From: Sphingopyxis sp. 113P3
GTDB taxonomy: Bacteria > Pseudomonadota > Alphaproteobacteria > Sphingomonadales > Sphingomonadaceae
NCBI RefSeq assembly: GCF_001278035.1
Contig: NZ_CP009452.1
Span: 4,249,501-4,313,500, forward strand
Direction: 5' to 3'
DNA: 64,000 nt
Shown: in pieces, positions 53,642-62,759 of the stretch
Numbering within the stretch: position 1 is the stretch's first letter
Layout of the letters: each line of letters opens with the position of its first letter
Position numbers and translations under genes: made by a program
Notes under the pieces: generated by a model
Seen by the model: the letters and a program-made list of their open reading frames with translations, nothing else
What the model was told of the DNA's origin: nothing
Database searches by the model: none

Positions 53642-56397
53642 GCGACATCTTTGGCCATCTCGACCGGCGCCGCGCGATCATCGACCGCCGGGCGCTCTCG
53701 GGGCGACTCGACGAGATCGCCGCTGAAACGAGCGATACCGGCCAGCGCCGCCGCGCAATGGTGACGCTGCTCAAGGAGGCGCTCGAGGCCGGGCGGGCCG
53801 AGATCGAACGCCGCCTGCTCGACCAGCCGTCGGCAGGGCGGGTCGCAGCCAATGCAACCGCCTTCCTCATCGATCAGATCGTCCGCCTCAGCCATGATTT
53901 TACCACCGAGCATCTCTATCCCGCGGGCAATCGCTCGGCGGGCGAGCGGATCACGGTCATCGCCGTGGGCGGCTATGGCCGCGGCGAGATGGCGCCGCAC
54001 AGCGACGTCGACATCGGCTTCCTCACGCCGTTCAAGCAGACGAGCTGGACCGAACAGGTGATCGAAGCGCAGCTTTATACCCTGTGGGACCTGGGGCTGA
54101 AGGTGGGCCATTCGTCTCGCTCGGTCGACGAGATGATCCGCGCGGCCAAGGATGACCTGACCGTTCGGACCGCGCTGGTCGAGGCGCGCTTCATCTGGGG
54201 CGACCGCAACCTTTATGATCAGGCCGCTGCACGGTTCGATGCCGAGGTCGTCGCGGGAAATGCCCGGTCCTTCGTCGCCGAAAAGCTCGCCGAGCGCGAC
54301 GAGCGGCACAAGAGGATGGGTGATTCGCGCTATGTCGTTGAGCCCAATGTGAAGGAGGGCAAGGGCGGGCTGCGCGATCTTCACACGCTATTCTGGATCG
54401 GCAAGTTCATCCACCGCGTCCGCACCGTCCCGGAACTGGTCGACGCGGGACTGCTCACGGCGCGTGAACTTCGTCAGTTTTCGCGCGCGGAAAATTTCCT
54501 CCTGGCGGTCCGCTGTCACCTCCATATCCTCGCAGGACGCGCCGAGGATCGACTGACGTTCGACTTCCAGCGCGAGATCGCGCAGCGAATGCAGTTCGCC
54601 GAACGGCCAGGCAAGAGCGCGGTCGAGCGCTTCATGCAGCTATATTTCCTCCACGCCAAAAGCGTGGGTGACGTGACCGGGACCTTCCTTGCCCATCTCG
54701 ACGACCAGCTCGCGGCGCGCGGGCGGCGCTTCCTGCCCACGATCCGTCGGCGCCCCGGGAAGCTTGGGGGGTTCGTTCTCGACCGCGGACGGCTTGCTCT
54801 CCCGTCGGACGATTTTTTCCAGGCGGACCCCGTCCGTCTACTCGAAATCTTTGCGCTCGCCGACCGCTACGCCCTTGAAATTCATCCGCAGGCCATGCGT
54901 CAGGCGCGGCACGATGCCAAACTGATCGACGCGCGCGGGGTGCGTCGTATCGCGCGCGCGAACGAATTGTTCCTCGACGTCCTCACCAGCCCGCGCGACC
55001 CCGAAACGGTGCTGCGCTGGATGAACGAGGCCGGTGTGTTCGGCCGCTTCGTGCCTGACTTCGGCCGCGTCGTCGCACAGATGCAATTCGACATGTATCA
55101 CCATTATACTGTCGACGAACACACGATCCGCGCCATAGGACTGCTCTCCGACATCGAGCAGGATCGGCTGAAAGACGACCATCCGTTGTCGACCGCGATC
55201 ATGCGGCAATTGCAGTCCCGCCGTGTCATCTATGTCGCGGTCCTGCTCCACGACATCGCCAAGGGGCGCGGCGGTGATCACAGCGTGCTCGGCGCCGAGC
55301 TCGCGCTGCGCGTATGCCCCCGCCTCGGCCTTTCGGAGGCGGAAACCGAAACGGTGTCATGGCTGGTACGTCATCACCTCATGATGTCGGCAACCGCGTT
55401 CAAGCGGGACCTCGCCGATTTCAAGACAATCCTCGATTTCGCGCAGGTCGTGCAGAGCCCCGAGCGACTGCGGCTGCTGCTTGTTCTCACCGTGGTCGAT
55501 ATTCGCGCCGTCGGCCCTGGGGTATGGAACAGCTGGAAGCGGCAGCTGCTGACCGAGTTGTTCGATGCCGCCGAGGAAGTGCTGCGCCTCGGCCACAAGC
55601 AGCGGGGGCGCGAAGTGCGGATCGCCAGCAAGAAGGAAGAGGCGCAGACGCTGCTCCAGATCGGCGACAAGGACTTTGGAAAGCTCGCCAAGCGGCTGCC
55701 TGAAAGCTACTGGATCGCCGAGCCGGTAGAAGTGATCGCGGCGAACCTTATTCATATCCAGAAGGCTGGCGACGCACCGCTCCATATCGCCGCCGTGCCC
55801 GACGACGATCGCGGCGCGACGCTTGTGATGGTGCTCGCGGCCGACCATCCAGGACTTTTTTATCGCATCGCGGGCGGCATTCACCTTGCGGGCGGCAATA
55901 TCATCGATGCGCGCATCCACACCACGCGGGACGGGCTCGCGCTCGACAATTTCCTCGTCCAGGACCCACTGGGTCGACCCTTTGCCGAGGCGGGCCAGAT
56001 CGATCGCCTGACCCGCGCGATCGAGGATGCGCTCGCAAACCGGCAGAAACTGCTGCCCAAGCTCGAAGCGCGCGCCCTCCCCCGTGCCCGCGCCGAAGCA
56101 TTTCGCGTCGCGCCCAATGTCTTCATCGACAACAGGGCGTCGAACCGCTTTACCGTGATCGAAGTCAATGCGCAGGACCGCCCGGCGCTGCTCAACCAGC
56201 TCGCCTATGCTTTATTTCAGTCGAAGGTGACGGTCCACTCGGCGCACGTCGCCACCTATGGAGAGCGCGCGGTCGACACCTTCTATGTCACCGACCTGAT
56301 CGGGGACAAGATCGACAGCGCGGCACGCGTGAAGGGGCTCGAAAAGCGACTGCTCGAAGCGGCAGCGAACCGCAGCGAGGATGCGATCGCGGCCTAG
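53638..56397 (+). CDS. glnD: GlnD, PII uridylyltransferase/uridylyl-removing enzyme
   Basis: Primary nitrogen sensor that uridylylates PII. The protein has 919 residues. Nucleotidyltransferase domain near 100-200 with GGYGRGEMAPHSDVDIGFL, the GlnD helical region, HD domain with HDIAKGRGGDHS and YHHYTVDEHTIRAIG, and two C-terminal ACT domains that sense glutamine. It overlaps mutS by ATGA. No glnB or glnA nearby. Confidence 0.97.
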   Translation: MSDIFGHLDRRRAIIDRRALSGRLDEIAAETSDTGQRRRAMVTLLKEALEAGRAEIERRLLDQPSAGRVAANATAFLIDQIVRLSHDFTTEHLYPAGNRSAGERITVIAVGGYGRGEMAPHSDVDIGFLTPFKQTSWTEQVIEAQLYTLWDLGLKVGHSSRSVDEMIRAAKDDLTVRTALVEARFIWGDRNLYDQAAARFDAEVVAGNARSFVAEKLAERDERHKRMGDSRYVVEPNVKEGKGGLRDLHTLFWIGKFIHRVRTVPELVDAGLLTARELRQFSRAENFLLAVRCHLHILAGRAEDRLTFDFQREIAQRMQFAERPGKSAVERFMQLYFLHAKSVGDVTGTFLAHLDDQLAARGRRFLPTIRRRPGKLGGFVLDRGRLALPSDDFFQADPVRLLEIFALADRYALEIHPQAMRQARHDAKLIDARGVRRIARANELFLDVLTSPRDPETVLRWMNEAGVFGRFVPDFGRVVAQMQFDMYHHYTVDEHTIRAIGLLSDIEQDRLKDDHPLSTAIMRQLQSRRVIYVAVLLHDIAKGRGGDHSVLGAELALRVCPRLGLSEAETETVSWLVRHHLMMSATAFKRDLADFKTILDFAQVVQSPERLRLLLVLTVVDIRAVGPGVWNSWKRQLLTELFDAAEEVLRLGHKQRGREVRIASKKEEAQTLLQIGDKDFGKLAKRLPESYWIAEPVEVIAANLIHIQKAGDAPLHIAAVPDDDRGATLVMVLAADHPGLFYRIAGGIHLAGGNIIDARIHTTRDGLALDNFLVQDPLGRPFAEAGQIDRLTRAIEDALANRQKLLPKLEARALPRARAEAFRVAPNVFIDNRASNRFTVIEVNAQDRPALLNQLAYALFQSKVTVHSAHVATYGERAVDTFYVTDLIGDKIDSAARVKGLEKRLLEAAANRSEDAIAA

Positions 56398-56423
56398 CGC
56401 TATCCCCAGGGCCAGCTTTCCCG

Positions 56424-56909
56424 CTAGCGATCGAGCAGCGGGCGGCGGGCGACGTCGTTCTCTATAATGTTGCGGATCGTGATCAGGGTCGTGAAGGAAT
56501 GGACGCCTTTGTCCTCTCCCAGCGCCCGGCGGGTGAATGCATCATATTCCTCCATTGTCGCAACCTGGACACGCAGCAGGAAATCGACGTCGCCCGTGAC
56601 ATCCCACGCGCCGGTCACTTCGGGATGATGAACAATGGCCCGCGCAAAGCTGTCCATCGCCTGCGGTCCCGCCTGTTGCATCTGGACAAGGACGTGCATC
56701 GTCAACGCCGAGCCGGTGAGCCTGGGGTTCACCACCGCGATGTCCGCGATGATCACTTTCTCGTCGCGCATCCGGCGAAGCCGGCGCAGCACCGCCGATA
56801 GCGACAGCCCGACCTTCTCGGCGAGCACGCGCGCGGGCTGAAGATTATCCTCGCGCACCTGTTCGAGCAGGCGCCGATCGAATCGATCAAGGTCGATCAT
56901 TTTTCGCAT
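56424..56909 (-). CDS. Lrp/AsnC family transcriptional regulator
   Basis: Protein of 161 residues. HTH at about 8-55 (LDRFDRRLLEQVREDN and VLAEKVGLSLSAVLRRLRRM), then the RAM (ACT-like) domain (TGAWDVTGDVDFLLRVQV). Family members respond to amino acids. ATG at 56909 with AGGG upstream; ATG at 56900 also possible. Divergent from a possible small gene at 57047; target unknown. Confidence 0.92.
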   Translation of the reverse strand: MRKMIDLDRFDRRLLEQVREDNLQPARVLAEKVGLSLSAVLRRLRRMRDEKVIIADIAVVNPRLTGSALTMHVLVQMQQAGPQAMDSFARAIVHHPEVTGAWDVTGDVDFLLRVQVATMEEYDAFTRRALGEDKGVHSFTTLITIRNIIENDVARRPLLDR

Positions 56910-57046
56910 GACATGCCCTATAGCGCAAAAATTGATCGCCCGATCGATTAATTTGGGCGCCAATCGTCATGGCTGGCGGCGTACAAGCTGAATGTCCGGG
57001 CTGCCCCTCCTCCCTTCCCGCGGCCTGGGACAGCAGGAGACTGGAA

Positions 57047-57193
57047 ATGACTTATCGTTTTGCAGAACTGGTTCGTCGTCTCTGGACAGCGTTCAGGGAC
57101 AGTTCGGCCGCGGCGGTTGCCATTCACTACGACGCGCCGTGGAATTTGCCCCCCGCTTCGACCCACCGCGACCGCAGCCCTTGCGCCGCCTGA
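57047..57193 (+). CDS. Possible small protein of 48 residues
   Basis: A short frame begins MTYRFAELVRRLWTAFRDS and ends with a basic, serine-containing tail (STHRDRSPCAA). An AGGAG site lies about nine bases before the ATG at 57047. The helical, amphipathic N-terminus resembles real small proteins, but I do not recognise a family. It lies between the divergent Lrp-like gene and the convergent patatin gene. Confidence 0.4.
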   Translation: MTYRFAELVRRLWTAFRDSSAAAVAIHYDAPWNLPPASTHRDRSPCAA

Positions 57194-57202
57194 TCGCGGG
57201 GT

Positions 57203-58165
57203 TCAGCTGAGCAGCGGTTCGAGCGCGTCCCATTCATGCTCGACCGCGCGGCGACCCGCGTCGATGGCCGCGCGGATCTTTGCGGGGTCGAATTCCAGCG
57301 TTTCCGAATATTCCTCTTCGGGCTCGATGATCCGGATCGGCGCAAAGCGATAGCGCGCGATCTGGACATCGAGCGGGCGGAGGATCCGCGCTGCCTGCGC
57401 ACCGCCGACGCCTTCGGCCTGGAGCGCACGCAACTGCGCCTCGCGTGCCGCGATGAGATCGTTGATCAGAGCCGCGCCGGCGAGGTCGTTTGCCGACACT
57501 TCCGACTGCAGGATATCGACCGCGCGCAGCCCGATCTTGATGAGATTGCCGAAGGTGCGCACACGGCCCGGCTGCGGCGCGGGCGAGGCACGTACCGCTA
57601 TCACGCCGCGTGGGTTCCTCTCGAGCGCGGCGCTGAGCGGGGTCACGTCGCGAACGCCGCCGTCGACCCATTGTTCCTCGGTTCCGTCGCGCGCGCGGGT
57701 TTTCAGCGGATCAAAGAAGAGCGGCATCGCGCAGCTTGCATAGACCCAATTGTGAATCCCGGGCACGCTCTCGTCTATGCTGCGATAGATACCAGTGCCG
57801 AGATTGACGACGCCGAGCAACAGTTTACGGCCGCTCGCTGCCAGCTTTTCCTCGTCCGCAAAAGCTTTGAGCAGGCGCTTCAGCGGTGCGGCGTCGTAGA
57901 TCGCATTTTCCCCGAGAAGGCCGCCAACGACGCCGAGGGGGCGCTCCTTGTAGATCGACGAATTTCCCTTGATTCCGAGCCAGGCGTCGAGCAGGCCGGG
58001 CACATCGTCCTGCGCAACGCCCAAGGCCTGGATCGCGCCCGTCGAGACGCCCGCGACAATGTCTATGCTGACGCCGCGGTTGACGACGAGCTCGTGGACG
58101 ACCCCGACCTGGAAGGCGCCTTTGGCACCGCCGCCGCTCAGCACGATCGCGAGCCCGCCTGCCAT
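57203..58165 (-). CDS. Patatin-like phospholipase
   Basis: Lipid acyl hydrolase with a Ser-Asp dyad, 320 residues. The oxyanion motif SGGGAKGAFQ near residue 10, the nucleophile GVSTG (serine near 41) and the DGGVRDVTP aspartate near 170 are all present. No signal peptide. The substrate, probably a membrane phospholipid or lipid ester, is unknown. Confidence 0.92.
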   Translation of the reverse strand: MAGGLAIVLSGGGAKGAFQVGVVHELVVNRGVSIDIVAGVSTGAIQALGVAQDDVPGLLDAWLGIKGNSSIYKERPLGVVGGLLGENAIYDAAPLKRLLKAFADEEKLAASGRKLLLGVVNLGTGIYRSIDESVPGIHNWVYASCAMPLFFDPLKTRARDGTEEQWVDGGVRDVTPLSAALERNPRGVIAVRASPAPQPGRVRTFGNLIKIGLRAVDILQSEVSANDLAGAALINDLIAAREAQLRALQAEGVGGAQAARILRPLDVQIARYRFAPIRIIEPEEEYSETLEFDPAKIRAAIDAGRRAVEHEWDALEPLLS

Positions 58166-58286
58166 CCCTATTCTCCTTCAGGATAAGGGTTTATAGCATG
58201 GGGCGCGTGGGAAAGGGCGTCCTTTTGCCGTGCGGCGCGGTCGGTTCCCCGTGCCGTGGGCGGGCCGTCGTTTCTCGGGCTGCCCC

Positions 58287-58649
58287 TCAGGCGAACGCGC
58301 CGACGCTCTCGATGAACTTGATGACCGAAATCGGCTTCGAGACATAGGCTTCGGCACCCGCGGCCCGAATCTGCTCTTCGTCGCCTTTTCCGGCATAGGC
58401 GGTGACGGCCATGATCGGCACCGGCTTGAGCGCCGGATCGGCTTTCATCTGGCGGATGAGGTCGAGTCCGCTCACATGCGGGAGCTGGATGTCCATGATG
58501 ATGAGGTCGGGCGAAACCTCGCGTGCCTTCGCCAGTGCGTCGCGGCCGTCGCGAACCGGGTGCGCGCTGTAGCCATGAGCGTTCAAAAGGTCGCAAAAGA
58601 GGCGGAGGTTGAGCTCATTATCCTCGACGACCAATATCGTCCTGCCCAT
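58287..58649 (-). CDS. divK: DivK, single-domain response regulator
   Basis: Cell-cycle response regulator of 120 residues. It begins RTILVVEDNELNLRLFCDLLNAHGY and has phosphoacceptor Asp53 in IIMDIQLPHVSGLDL, plus the KPIS motif. This closely matches Caulobacter DivK, including the position of the aspartate. ATG at 58649 begins the protein; longer upstream codons overlap DUF3572 and are not used. Divergent from DUF3572. The partner kinases PleC and DivJ are not in the window. Confidence 0.92.
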   Translation of the reverse strand: MGRTILVVEDNELNLRLFCDLLNAHGYSAHPVRDGRDALAKAREVSPDLIIMDIQLPHVSGLDLIRQMKADPALKPVPIMAVTAYAGKGDEEQIRAAGAEAYVSKPISVIKFIESVGAFA

Positions 58650-58738
58650 GATTTTGGCTTTCCCCGCTTGCGTCCCGCGCCCGTTTAGGCGAATCGGCCC
58701 GAGGACACAATTGCCTCGCGGCGAAGGGATTTTTCCGG

Positions 58739-59011
58739 GTGAATGACGGCGACGAAGCACTGGCGCTGCATGCGCTCGGCTGGATATTGGACGACGAGCG
58801 CCGTGCCGAACGCCTGCTTCGAATGACCGGTCTCGACCCTTCGATGCTCCGCGCCTTTCTGGATGACCGGGCAACGCTGGCGGCTATCCTTGGTTTTCTG
58901 ACCGCGCACGAGCCTGATCTTGTCGCCTGCGCCGCGGCGCTCGATATCAAGCCCGAAGCGCTTGCAAGCGCTGCGCGCCGGCTCGAAGATTTGAAAGGAG
59001 AGGAGCCATGA
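58739..59011 (+). CDS. DUF3572 family protein
   Basis: Small protein of 90 residues, helical, with the DUF3572 pattern: DEALALHALGWILDDERRAERLLRMTGLD and LAAILGFLTAHEPDLVACA. Unknown function; often next to divK in alphaproteobacteria. GTG start. It overlaps the HAD gene by ATGA. Confidence 0.88.
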   Translation: MNDGDEALALHALGWILDDERRAERLLRMTGLDPSMLRAFLDDRATLAAILGFLTAHEPDLVACAAALDIKPEALASAARRLEDLKGEEP

Positions 59012-59649
59012 CCCGCCCGCTCGTCATCACCGATTGCGACGAGGTGCTGATGCATATGGTCGTACCCTTCGCGCAGTGGGTCGACGAAGCACATGGCGTG
59101 CTGTTCCGGATGGAAGATGCAAGCTTTGCCGGTGCTCTTAAACGCAAGGAATGCGGCACGCCGCTCGAGGCGGCCGAGGTGTGGCCGCTGCTCGACGGCT
59201 TCTTCCGCACGGAGATGACGCGGCAATATCCGATTCGCGGCGCCATGGCGGCGATGGCAGCAATTGGCGCCGCGGCCGATATCGTCGTGCTCACCAATGT
59301 CGGCCCCACCCACCAGACGGCGCGCGGAGCGCAGCTTTCCGCACTCGGCCTTTCCGCGCCGGTGATCGGAAGCCGCGGCGGCAAGGGCGAACCGGTGCGG
59401 CGCCTGCTCGACGAGCGCAAGCCCAGCGTTGCTGTTTTCATCGACGATCTTGCCGGCCATCATGCGTCGGTCGCGGCCGTCGCGCCCGAGGTGTGGCGGC
59501 TCCACATGGTCGGTGAACCCGCAATCGCTGGCAAGATCGCCCCCGCCCCGCACGCGCACGCGCGGATTGACGACTGGGCCGCGGCGCAAGACTGGATCCT
59601 CGCGCGGCTATCGGAAAACATTCCGGCCGCAGGCCCCGAACTGGTATAA
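59008..59649 (+). CDS. HAD family hydrolase-like protein
   Basis: Protein of 213 residues. A HAD-like core with ITDCDEVLMHMV near residue 7, VVLTNVG as motif II and VFIDDLAGHHASVA as motif IV can be seen. The lysine of motif III seems to be in GGKGEPVRR. Phosphatase activity is possible but not certain. It is second in the DUF3572-HAD-RidA-GNAT operon. Confidence 0.82.
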   Translation: MTRPLVITDCDEVLMHMVVPFAQWVDEAHGVLFRMEDASFAGALKRKECGTPLEAAEVWPLLDGFFRTEMTRQYPIRGAMAAMAAIGAAADIVVLTNVGPTHQTARGAQLSALGLSAPVIGSRGGKGEPVRRLLDERKPSVAVFIDDLAGHHASVAAVAPEVWRLHMVGEPAIAGKIAPAPHAHARIDDWAAAQDWILARLSENIPAAGPELV

Positions 59650-59659
59650 AGGACATCGC

Positions 59660-60124
59660 ATGGATATTTCTGCCAAACTCGCTGGTCTCGGTCTTGAACT
59701 CCCCAAGCCGGCCGCGCCCGTCGCCGCCTATGTGCCCGTCGTCGAGCATGGCGGGCTCCTTCACATCAGCGGGCAGCTACCGTTTCGTGACGGGCAGGTC
59801 GTCATGGGCCGGCTCGGTGCGGACATGGACGAAACGTCCGGCTATGACGCCGCGCGGCGTTGCGCGCTGATGCTCGTCGCGCAAATCGGCCAGGCGGTCG
59901 GCGGCGACTGGTCGCGAGTCGAGAGAATCGTCAAACTGGGCGTGTTCGTGAACAGCGATCCCGGTTTTACGGCGCAGCCCAAGGTAGCGAACGGTGCCTC
60001 GGAGCTCATGGAGCAGTTGTTCGGCGACGCGGGCCGCCATGCGCGCAGCGCGGTGGGCGTGTCGGTGCTACCGCTTGGCGCCGCGGTCGAGGTTGACGCC
60101 ATCGTCGCGGTGAAACCCGTATAA
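59660..60124 (+). CDS. RidA family protein
   Basis: Protein of 154 residues related to RidA, which deaminates reactive enamine/imine intermediates. The N-terminal part is KLAGLGLELPKPAAPVAAYVPVVEHGGLLHISGQLP. The C-terminal part RSAVGVSVLPLGAAVEVDAIV keeps the family strand, but the classical arginine in R-x-x-V-x-V is shifted, so it belongs to the YjgH/RutC-like long subgroup. ATG at 59660. Confidence 0.88.
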   Translation: MDISAKLAGLGLELPKPAAPVAAYVPVVEHGGLLHISGQLPFRDGQVVMGRLGADMDETSGYDAARRCALMLVAQIGQAVGGDWSRVERIVKLGVFVNSDPGFTAQPKVANGASELMEQLFGDAGRHARSAVGVSVLPLGAAVEVDAIVAVKPV

Positions 60125-60132
60125 GGAACCGA

Positions 60133-61281
60133 ATGGCCGAAGCCGACCCGCCTGCCCGTACCCTATCGATCGGCACCGGCGTTGCCGCTGTCGAGCGAGA
60201 GGCGTGGGACGCCTTGGCCGGGGCGGACAACCCGTTCGTCAGCCACGATTTCCTTTCGCTCCTCGAAGACTCCGCCAGCGTAGGGAAGGAAACCGGCTGG
60301 CAGGCGGCACCGCTGATGGTCGAGGATGCGGACGGTACGCTCGTTGCCGCGGCGCCCGCTTATCTGAAGGCTCATAGCCAGGGCGAGTATGTATTCGATC
60401 ACGCCTGGGCCGACGCTTGGGAGCGTGCGGGCGGCGCCTATTATCCCAAGCTACAGATTGCGGTGCCCTTTACTCCCGTGCCGGGACCGCGATTGCTCGC
60501 GCGAAAGGACGACGACGCCCGGCTGCTGATCCGCGCTGCCGAAGCGGTGGTGCGCCAGAATAGTCTCTCTTCGGCGCACGCGACCTTCGTGGCACCGGAG
60601 CAGATGCGATTGTTCGAGGATGCAGGCTGGCTGGTGCGCCGGGACATCCAGTTCCATTTCGCAAATCCGGGCTATGCCAGCTTCGACGATTTCCTTGCCA
60701 CGCTGACATCGGCAAAGCGAAAGCAGCTTCGCAAGGAACGCGCGCGAGCGGTCGAAGGGCTGCGTATCGTGGAAGCGACGGCCGACACGATCGAGCCTGC
60801 GCATTGGGACGCGATGTGGGCCTTTTATCAGGACACTGGCGCGCGCAAATGGGGACATCCCTATCTGACGCGCGCTGCCTTCGATCTTTTGGGCGCGCGG
60901 ATGGCGGACCGCATCATTCTGGTCTTGGCCTATGCGGGCGAACAAGCGGTCGCAGGAGCGATGCATTTTCTCGGGGGCGATACGCTCTACGGCCGCTATT
61001 GGGGCTGTCTCGCCGATATCCCTTATCTGCATTTCGAGCTTTGCTATTATCGTGCGATCGACATCGCGATAGCGCGCGGCTTGAGACGCGTCGAGGCGGG
61101 TGCGCAGGGCGGGCACAAGCTTGCGCGGGGCTATGGCCCGGTTGCAACCTGGTCGGCGCATTTCATCGCCGATCCGGGATTCCGCCGCGCCGTGGCGGAG
61201 TTTCTGGAGCGCGAGCGCGCGGCCGAGGAACAGGAGCTGGAATGGCTGGAAGGGCACATGCCCTTCCGGCGAAAGGATTAA
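60133..61281 (+). CDS. GNAT-fold protein of the DUF482/FemAB-like family
   Basis: Protein of 382 residues. The pattern NPFVSHDFLSLLEDSASVG, then KRKQLRKERARA and AIARGLRRVEAGAQGGHKLARGY fits the DUF482 (peptidoglycan-biosynthesis-like) GNAT family. Function unproven; relatives attach amino acids or acyl groups. It ends the operon; its stop overlaps the convergent Sel1 gene by 4 bp. Confidence 0.88.
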   Translation: MAEADPPARTLSIGTGVAAVEREAWDALAGADNPFVSHDFLSLLEDSASVGKETGWQAAPLMVEDADGTLVAAAPAYLKAHSQGEYVFDHAWADAWERAGGAYYPKLQIAVPFTPVPGPRLLARKDDDARLLIRAAEAVVRQNSLSSAHATFVAPEQMRLFEDAGWLVRRDIQFHFANPGYASFDDFLATLTSAKRKQLRKERARAVEGLRIVEATADTIEPAHWDAMWAFYQDTGARKWGHPYLTRAAFDLLGARMADRIILVLAYAGEQAVAGAMHFLGGDTLYGRYWGCLADIPYLHFELCYYRAIDIAIARGLRRVEAGAQGGHKLARGYGPVATWSAHFIADPGFRRAVAEFLERERAAEEQELEWLEGHMPFRRKD

Positions 61282-61592
61282 GCGGCGAAGCGCCGGGCCG
61301 CCGGGCGCCGGGCGGTTTCGTCGAGCCACGCACGCGCTTGCCGCTGCGCTTCGGCGATTTCGTCGCGGCTCATTTCGGACGCCAGCTCGGCGCGGCATTG
61401 CTGGCCTTCGCGGCTACCGCCGAGCGCGGCGAGGTTAAACCATTTGTGCGCCTGGATCAGATCGACATCGACCCCGCCGGTGCCCGTCGAAAAGGCGATG
61501 CCGAGGTCGAAATAGGCTCCAGCATCGCCGCGGGCCGCGTCGAGCAGGCGGCTTTCGATCAGATACTGGGCAGACTTCAGACTGTTTGCCAT
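61278..61592 (-). CDS. Sel1-repeat (TPR-like) protein
   Basis: Protein of 104 residues with one or two Sel1-like repeats (AYFDLGIAFSTGTGGVDVDLIQAHKWFNLAALGGSREG) and a basic arginine/alanine-rich tail. ATG at 61592 is preceded by AAGGGGG. Probably a small scaffold protein; no signal peptide. About 240 bp of gene-free DNA lies before it. Confidence 0.85.
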   Translation of the reverse strand: MANSLKSAQYLIESRLLDAARGDAGAYFDLGIAFSTGTGGVDVDLIQAHKWFNLAALGGSREGQQCRAELASEMSRDEIAEAQRQARAWLDETARRPAARRFAA

Positions 61593-61835
61593 GATACCCC
61601 CTTTACCTCCCCCACAGAGAGGCCACGCCCCAACCTTGCGGGACATGGTCAACAAAGCGTTAACGATGATGTTTTTTTTGAGGATAAGAGCAGAAAAGCT
61701 CGAAAATGTGGGGATCAGGACCGCGCCGTCCAGCGCGATTGTGTCTTGAAGCGAGGCTTCAGGCCGCATCGCTCTGATCGAAAGGGGCGAAAAGGGAGCG
61801 CGACCGGCGCGCCCTGGACGGGCCGGCGTCGAGGT

Positions 61836-62675
61836 TCAGCCTACCGGCCAATTGTCGATCAGCCGCGTCCTCCCGATCCGCGCCGCCGCGAGGAGGCGCG
61901 CGGGCTGGCGGAGCTGCGTCAAGCGCTCGAGACTGTTTGCATCGGCAAGCGCCACATAGTCGACGCTATCGAATCCTCCGGCCAGAATCGCGGCTTCGGC
62001 CTCGGAGAGCGCCCCGCCGACGTCGGAGCCGCCGGCAATCGCCTCGGCGGCGGCCTCCAGCGCGCGCGGGAATGCGGCGGCGGCGATGCGCTGCTCATCG
62101 GTCAGATAGGCGTTGCGCGATGACAGGGCGAGACCGTCGGTATCGCGCGCGATCGGGGCTCCCAATATGTCGAGACTGAAATCGAGGTCGCGCGCCATGC
62201 GGCGGATGATGGCGAGCTGTTGCCAGTCCTTCTCGCCGAAGATCGCCATGTCGGGGCGGACCTGATTGAACAGCTTGGCGACCACCGTCGCGACGCCGTC
62301 GAAATGGCCGGGGCGCGCGGCGCCGCAATAGTCGGCGCCGAGCTCGGCGACTTCGATATGTGTGCCGTGACCCTCGGGATACATGACAGCAACGTCGGGC
62401 GCCCAGAGCAGCGCGGTCTGTTCCTCGACCAGCAGCGCGGCGTCGCGCGCCTCGTCGCGCGGATAGGCGGCAAAATCCTCGTTCGGGCCGAACTGGGTCG
62501 GATTGACGAAGATCGACACGACGACATGGTCCGCAACGCGGCGCGCCATGCGCACCAGCGACAGATGCCCCTCGTGCAGCGCCCCCATCGTCGGCACCAG
62601 CGCTACGCTTTTTCCGCCCTGCTTCAGTGCCGAAACGGCACGGTGAAGCGTGGCAATATCACGGATGATTTGCAC
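61836..62675 (-). CDS. panC: PanC, pantothenate synthetase
   Basis: Condenses pantoate and beta-alanine with ATP to make pantothenate for coenzyme A. The protein has 279 residues. LVPTMGALHEGHLSLVRMA (HIGH-type motif), VSIFVNPTQFGPNEDFAAYPR, GEKDWQQLAIIRRM and ALSSRNAYL are intact. A GTG at 62675 is the best start (QIIRDIATLH), with AAGG upstream; an ATG much further up would overlap mipZ. It is transcribed divergently from mipZ. Confidence 0.96.
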   Translation of the reverse strand: MQIIRDIATLHRAVSALKQGGKSVALVPTMGALHEGHLSLVRMARRVADHVVVSIFVNPTQFGPNEDFAAYPRDEARDAALLVEEQTALLWAPDVAVMYPEGHGTHIEVAELGADYCGAARPGHFDGVATVVAKLFNQVRPDMAIFGEKDWQQLAIIRRMARDLDFSLDILGAPIARDTDGLALSSRNAYLTDEQRIAAAAFPRALEAAAEAIAGGSDVGGALSEAEAAILAGGFDSVDYVALADANSLERLTQLRQPARLLAAARIGRTRLIDNWPVG

Positions 62676-62759
62676 CCTTGCCCGCCCTCCGATATTGGCG
62701 GCGCCTATACGCCACCGATGCGGCTCCCATGCGCCGCCAACAGGAAAATCGCAACGGTC

